Program-made: the position numbers and the translations under genes
Shown here: piece by piece, positions 5,724 through 6,112 of the stretch
Position numbering within the stretch: position 1 is the stretch's first letter
Layout: every line of letters begins with the position of its first letter
Source: Phycisphaeraceae bacterium
GTDB lineage: Bacteria > Planctomycetota > Phycisphaerae > Phycisphaerales > Phycisphaeraceae
DNA: 6,112 nt
Direction: 5' to 3'
Assembly: GCA_003551485.1 (NCBI GenBank)
Contig: PUMS01000349.1
Location: 1 to 6,112, forward strand
Notes under the pieces: model-generated
What the model was told of the DNA's origin: nothing
Seen by the model: only the letters and a program-made list of their open reading frames with translations
The model's database searches: none

Positions 5724-5937
5724 GGTCACCAACTGCATTCGCCGGCTGCGATTCGAACATGGCGAGATGACGCAGGAGGAACTGGCCAGGCGGGCCGGCT
5801 GCACGCGTCAGACGATCATCGCTCTGGAAGCCGGCAGGTACACGCCTTCGCTCGCCCTGGCCTTTCGCATCGCCCGCAGTTTCGGCTGCCGTGTCGAGGA
5901 CGTGTTTGCCTTCAACGAGGATGGACAGGCCGGCTAG
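5716..5937 (+). CDS. Short XRE/Cro-CI family helix-turn-helix regulator
   Basis: A 73-residue DNA-binding protein that is essentially one HTH_3 domain. Residues 19-27 (TQEELARRA) form the positioning helix, and 30-37 (TRQTIIAL) the recognition helix. Glu38 and GRYTPSLALAFRIARSFG (40-57) match the conserved end of the domain, and VEDVF at 60-64 matches the usual closing helix. There is no ligand-binding or multimerisation domain, so it resembles the minimal COG1476-type regulators. GGAGG (5705-5709) lies 6 nt before the ATG, inside the membrane protein gene, and the coding regions overlap by 8 bp, which suggests translational coupling and fixed stoichiometry. It probably represses its own operon through the TGTAA/TTACA repeats upstream of 5313 (inference). 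Confidence 0.94.
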   Translation: MAEVTNCIRRLRFEHGEMTQEELARRAGCTRQTIIALEAGRYTPSLALAFRIARSFGCRVEDVFAFNEDGQAG

Positions 5938-5944
5938 TCCCGGC
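5929..5944 (+). terminator. Weak hairpin across the XRE stop codon
   Basis: GCCGG (5929-5933) and CCGGC (5940-5944) pair around a 6-nt loop that contains the TAG stop. No T-run follows. It may slow polymerase at the operon end, but the evidence is slight. Confidence 0.18.
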
Positions 5945-5995
5945 GGAGCGTCCGTATGTGGTCCACCTCGACATCCGGCGCGGCGCGCCCGGGCG

Positions 5996-6112
5996 ATGGG
6001 CGGCATCTCGCTCCAAGGCCTGAAGGACCTGCCCTGCTCACCCCGATGCGTTGCTGGATGGGGCGGCCTGGCTGGCCGGGATCGTCGCGAAGCCGCGCGG
6101 CGGGTGCGGCGG
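5996..6112 (+). pseudogene. Possible broken or partial coding remnant at the right edge
   Basis: From ATG 5996 the plus frame reads MGGISLQGLKDLP with G/C-rich third positions. After about 6040 coding-like composition moves to another frame, starting near 6045 (DALLDGAAWLAGIVAKP), where third positions are again nearly all G or C. A stop at 6021-6023 closes that second frame on its left. This is what a single frameshift in a short gene would look like. There is no good ribosome binding site at 5996, and the right end is cut by the window, so chance is quite possible. Confidence 0.2.

Noticed and set aside
5956..6112. Frame from ATG 5956 with a fair ribosome binding site (GGAG at 5945-5948)
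   Set aside because: Despite the site, the translation is Arg/Gly/Pro/Ser-rich with ordinary third positions and no resemblance to a protein; the window ends before a stop.

Overview
The window is GC-rich bacterial DNA with strong G/C preference at third codon positions and short leaders. The gene mix suggests a planctomycete, perhaps of the Phycisphaerae type: a GH42-like 'hypothetical glycosyl hydrolase' with a glutaminase-like second domain, a DUF1638 protein, a compact rhomboid protease and a small membrane protein/XRE pair. No rRNA or other marker is present, so this assignment is inference only.

Layout. Plus strand, left part: a glutamine amidotransferase subunit of anthranilate/aminodeoxychorismate synthase (71-697, TTG start), a DUF1638 protein (764-1600), a GC-rich gap with inverted repeats (1601-1822) and a catalytically complete rhomboid protease (1823-2479). 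Minus strand, middle: a 739-residue TIM-barrel glycoside hydrolase-like protein (4773 down to 2554), convergent with the rhomboid gene and carrying a 12-bp tandem repeat that encodes a Gly/Ser/Pro/Ala linker. A gap of about 540 bp (4774-5312) follows. It has no convincing gene but many inverted repeats, two of them mutually exclusive, and it ends in an AT-rich promoter/operator. Plus strand, right part: a two-gene operon of a four-TM membrane protein (5313-5723) and a short XRE-type regulator (5716-5937) that overlap by 8 bp. The last 175 bp may hold the start of a decayed or interrupted gene.

How the genes work together. The amidotransferase would supply ammonia for tryptophan or folate precursor synthesis with a partner outside the window. 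DUF1638, rhomboid and glycosidase have no obvious shared pathway and look like independent units. The membrane protein/XRE pair is the clearest regulatory module: a good sigma-70-type promoter lies over TGTAA/TTACA repeats, which suggests autoregulation by the XRE protein. I found no CRISPR array, transposase, tRNA, rRNA or defence system. The most interesting signals are the operator of the XRE module, the structured intergenic block and the minisatellite linker.
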